A stretch of 8,499 nt of DNA from Ignavibacteria bacterium (GTDB lineage Bacteria; Bacteroidota; Ignavibacteria; UBA10030; UBA6906), in the NCBI GenBank assembly GCA_029859455.1, contig JAOUDE010000100.1, positions 1 through 8,499 of the forward strand, read 5' to 3'. Below, in pieces: positions 6,657-8,499 of this stretch; positions within the stretch are counted from its first letter, which is position 1, and each line of letters starts with the position of its first letter. Position numbers and translations under genes: made by a program. The notes beneath the pieces are model-generated. The model was not told the DNA's origin. It ran no database searches and saw only the letters and a program-made list of their open reading frames with translations.

Positions 6657-7820
6657 CTAAACCGCCTGTCCCGCCGCGAATCCGGAAGCCCATGCCCACT
6701 GGAAGTTGTATCCGCCGAGATGTCCGGTGACATCGACCACTTCGCCGATGAAGTAAAGCCCCGGTACCTTTGCCGATTCCATCGTTTTTGAAGAAAGCTC
6801 TGATGTATCCACTCCCCCGCAGGTTACCTCCGCTTTCGCATATCCTTCTGTTCCGTCCGGTACGATTCTCCAGCCGTGGAGCTGTTCCGCAAGTGAGCGA
6901 AGCTGGGCGGGAGAGTATCTGTTGAGCGGCATCGACGGGAAGAAACGCTGGCACCAGAGTCGGGCCAAACGTTTGGGAACGATTTCGGCAAGCGCGGTTG
7001 CAAGTTCGGTTTGTGATCGCTGGCGTTCTGTAAGGAACCCGGCCAGGTCCCGCTCGGGGGAGAGATTGAGCGTCAGGGGAACCCCGGGTTCCCAATACGA
7101 CGATCCCTGCAGGATTGCCGGCCCGCTGAGCCCCCGGTGCGTGAACAGAAGGTTCTCCCTGAACGATGTTTTTCCCACAGTCACAATTGCATCAACGGAC
7201 ACCCCGCTCAGTTCCGAGAACAATCGCTCATCCTGTGCGAACCGCAGCGGCACAAGGCCCGGTCTTGCCGGGACGATGGCGAGTCCGAGTTGACGCGCAA
7301 CTCTGTACCCGAAATCGCTCGCACCGAGCTTCGGGATCGAGAGTCCTCCCGTCGCCACAACAAGTGAATCCGCGCTGAGCTTTCCTTCCCCTGTCGCCAC
7401 AGTAAACGGTCCTTCATTGGTGACGGAGCTGACGTGGCATGAAGTCCGGATCCGTACACCGGCGGCACGGCATTCCACACTCAGCATATCAATGATCTGC
7501 TGGGAGCTGTCATTGCAAAACAGTTGCCCGAGCTTCTTCTCGTGATATCCGATTCCGTGGCGTTCGACCAACGCGAGAAAATCGCTCGGCGTGTAGCGGG
7601 CCAGGGCGGAACGGCTGAAATGTGGATTCGCGGAGACGTAATGCTCGGGGTCCGTTATCAGATTGGTGAAATTGCAACGGCCGCCGCCGGAGATGCGGAT
7701 CTTCTTCCCGATCACATCATTTCGTTCGAGGACCAGGACCGTCCTCCCGCGCTTACCCGCTTCGATGGCACACATCAGTCCCGCGGCACCGGCTCCCAGT
7801 ATGATGACGTCCCACCTCAA
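6657..7820 (-). CDS. BaiN/HI0933-family FAD-dependent oxidoreductase
   Basis: Cytoplasmic flavoprotein of 387 residues, full length for the family (about 390-420). The N-terminus holds the FAD dinucleotide-binding motif GAGAAG (9-14) after a beta-strand (DVIIL), and Glu32 at the end of the second strand is placed to bind the adenosine ribose. The family signature ISGGGRCNFTN (43-53) follows. ATGGLSIPKLGASDFG (156 onward) and the C-terminal block YFIGEVVDVTGHLGGYNFQ (356-374) complete the FAD site. Relatives include Haemophilus HI0933, E. coli YhiN and clostridial BaiN, the last linked to bile-acid reduction; most members lack a proven substrate, so none is named here. The start is TTG (7820-7818), which shares TTGA with the stop of the upstream transporter, suggesting translational coupling; the start falls exactly where the first strand needs it. 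It is convergent with the propeller gene, 135 bases apart. Confidence 0.88.
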   Translation of the reverse strand: MRWDVIILGAGAAGLMCAIEAGKRGRTVLVLERNDVIGKKIRISGGGRCNFTNLITDPEHYVSANPHFSRSALARYTPSDFLALVERHGIGYHEKKLGQLFCNDSSQQIIDMLSVECRAAGVRIRTSCHVSSVTNEGPFTVATGEGKLSADSLVVATGGLSIPKLGASDFGYRVARQLGLAIVPARPGLVPLRFAQDERLFSELSGVSVDAIVTVGKTSFRENLLFTHRGLSGPAILQGSSYWEPGVPLTLNLSPERDLAGFLTERQRSQTELATALAEIVPKRLARLWCQRFFPSMPLNRYSPAQLRSLAEQLHGWRIVPDGTEGYAKAEVTCGGVDTSELSSKTMESAKVPGLYFIGEVVDVTGHLGGYNFQWAWASGFAAGQAV

Positions 7821-8499
7821 TCGGAACCGTTTCCCTGTTCGTCGAACCGTCGTACCGCATGCTCGCCCGGCCTGGTCATCTGGTCCTTCAGTACGAAATA
7901 GACCGAAGCAATGATAAGGATGCTGGTGAGGGCGATCGTAACGGTGATCTCTTCCCCTGCAAAAGCCCAGCCGAGGGCAACGGCGATAATCGGGTTGACA
8001 TACGTATGCGTTGCGACACGCGTTGCTGAAGTTGTTTTCAGAAGCCAGACGTACGATGAGAAGGCGATAATCGAGCCGAACACGATGAGATACGCGAGGG
8101 AGAGGAGAGAGGTCAGCGTGATATTCCCCCGCAGCGATTCGCCGGTCACAACGCTTGTGAGAATGAGAAACGTTCCACCGATCAGCAGTTCAGCGCCGGC
8201 TGTAATCGCCGGTGATTTCGGCAGGCGAGCGACCCTCAGGTACACCGCCCCGGAGGACCATGAAATGGCGGCCAGAAGAATCACCATCGAACCGATCAGG
8301 TCGACACTTCCGCTGCCGAATGCCTCCATCGGGTCGATGAGTACGACAATGCCGGCAAGACCGAAAAGAAGCCCGAGCATTCCTCTGGCCCCCATTCTGA
8401 AGTTCCGGATCATCATCCATTCGATTGCCGCGATCCAGATCGGTTCCGGAGCAATGAGCAGCGCGGCGACGCCGGAGGAAACACGTTGCTGTCCCCAGG
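7817..8499 (-). CDS. EamA (DMT) family transporter, partial: 5' end off the window
   Basis: C-terminal part (227 codons) of an inner-membrane permease with EamA domains, the drug/metabolite transporter superfamily. The frame is open to the right edge, beginning WGQQRVSSGVAALL, the usual fourth-helix region of the first EamA repeat ('s-S-G-x-A-A-L-L'), so the internal ATG at 8416 is not the true start. Next come LLFGLAGIVVLID, closing the first repeat, then the second: LAAISWSSGAVYL, AELLIGGTFLIL, YLIVFGSIIAFSSYVWLL and the signature YVNPIIAVALGWAFAGEEIT. The tail (about 20 residues, RPGEHAVRRF) is polar and should face the cytoplasm. The substrate cannot be read from the sequence; members export amino acids, nucleobases or other small molecules. 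It overlaps the oxidoreductase gene by 4 bases and so lies upstream of it in one transcription unit. Confidence 0.88.
   Translation of the reverse strand, partial: WGQQRVSSGVAALLIAPEPIWIAAIEWMMIRNFRMGARGMLGLLFGLAGIVVLIDPMEAFGSGSVDLIGSMVILLAAISWSSGAVYLRVARLPKSPAITAGAELLIGGTFLILTSVVTGESLRGNITLTSLLSLAYLIVFGSIIAFSSYVWLLKTTSATRVATHTYVNPIIAVALGWAFAGEEITVTIALTSILIIASVYFVLKDQMTRPGEHAVRRFDEQGNGSD

Noticed and set aside
6610..6658. Inverted repeats between the convergent genes (GAACAG/CTGTTC at 6610-6634 and AGAAC/GTTCT at 6643-6658)
   Set aside because: Arms of only 5-6 bases, no T-run on either strand, and the second overlaps the oxidoreductase stop codon.
6574..7095. Minus-strand frame of 173 residues within the oxidoreductase gene
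   Set aside because: It is Arg/Pro/Gly-rich as expected for an out-of-frame reading, and it overlaps a well-supported flavoprotein.
8190..8420. ATG at 8416 as the start of the EamA transporter
   Set aside because: The frame continues to the window edge with clear EamA sequence (SSGVAALL, then a transmembrane helix), so the true start lies outside.

Overview
The window most likely comes from a bacterium of the Fibrobacteres-Chlorobi-Bacteroidetes (FCB) sphere, or a neighbouring candidate phylum. Two adjacent exported proteins end in a 'N-[YF]-P-N-P-F-N-P-S-T-T-I' sorting domain of about 85-90 residues, the C-terminal domain type read by the type IX secretion system (T9SS). The exact lineage (Ignavibacteria, Balneolaeota, KSB1, Marinimicrobia and so on) cannot be decided from this sequence. 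Base composition looks moderate, visibly more AT-rich in about the first 1.7 kb than in the downstream genes. Translation starts are often not ATG, and one gene has a near-perfect Shine-Dalgarno site in front of a TTG.

Layout. 1-286 holds no gene I can support: there are two mutually exclusive edge fragments and two small hairpins. 287-664 (+) encodes a four-helix small membrane protein of unknown role. 873-1559 (+) encodes a five-helix Yip1-type membrane protein. 1560-1777 is non-coding and carries a plausible sigma70-like promoter (TTGACA, 17 bases, TATCTT). 1778-4570 (+) encodes a large secreted heparinase II/III-like polysaccharide lyase with a T9SS sorting domain. 4680-6521 (+) encodes a secreted seven-repeat FG-GAP beta-propeller, followed by a four-cysteine region and its own T9SS sorting domain. 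On the opposite strand, and convergent with these, lie a BaiN/HI0933-type FAD-dependent oxidoreductase (7820-6657) and, upstream of it, the C-terminal part of an EamA (DMT) transporter that runs off the right edge (8499-7817). These two are coupled by a TTGA overlap.

How the genes fit together. The lyase and the propeller are plausibly co-expressed: same strand, about 109 bases apart, same secretion signal. They could act together at the cell surface, one cleaving an acidic polysaccharide and the other binding glycan or protein. That pairing is an inference from order and shared sorting domain only; no SusC/SusD pair or other glycan-utilisation gene is in view. The transporter-oxidoreductase pair looks like a separate housekeeping-type operon. 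I found no CRISPR array, tRNA, rRNA, insertion sequence or recognisable phage gene, and no clear evidence of a wholly new system. The more curious points are homopolymer tracts inside two coding regions, the unassigned four-cysteine domain, and the unusual lyase motif.
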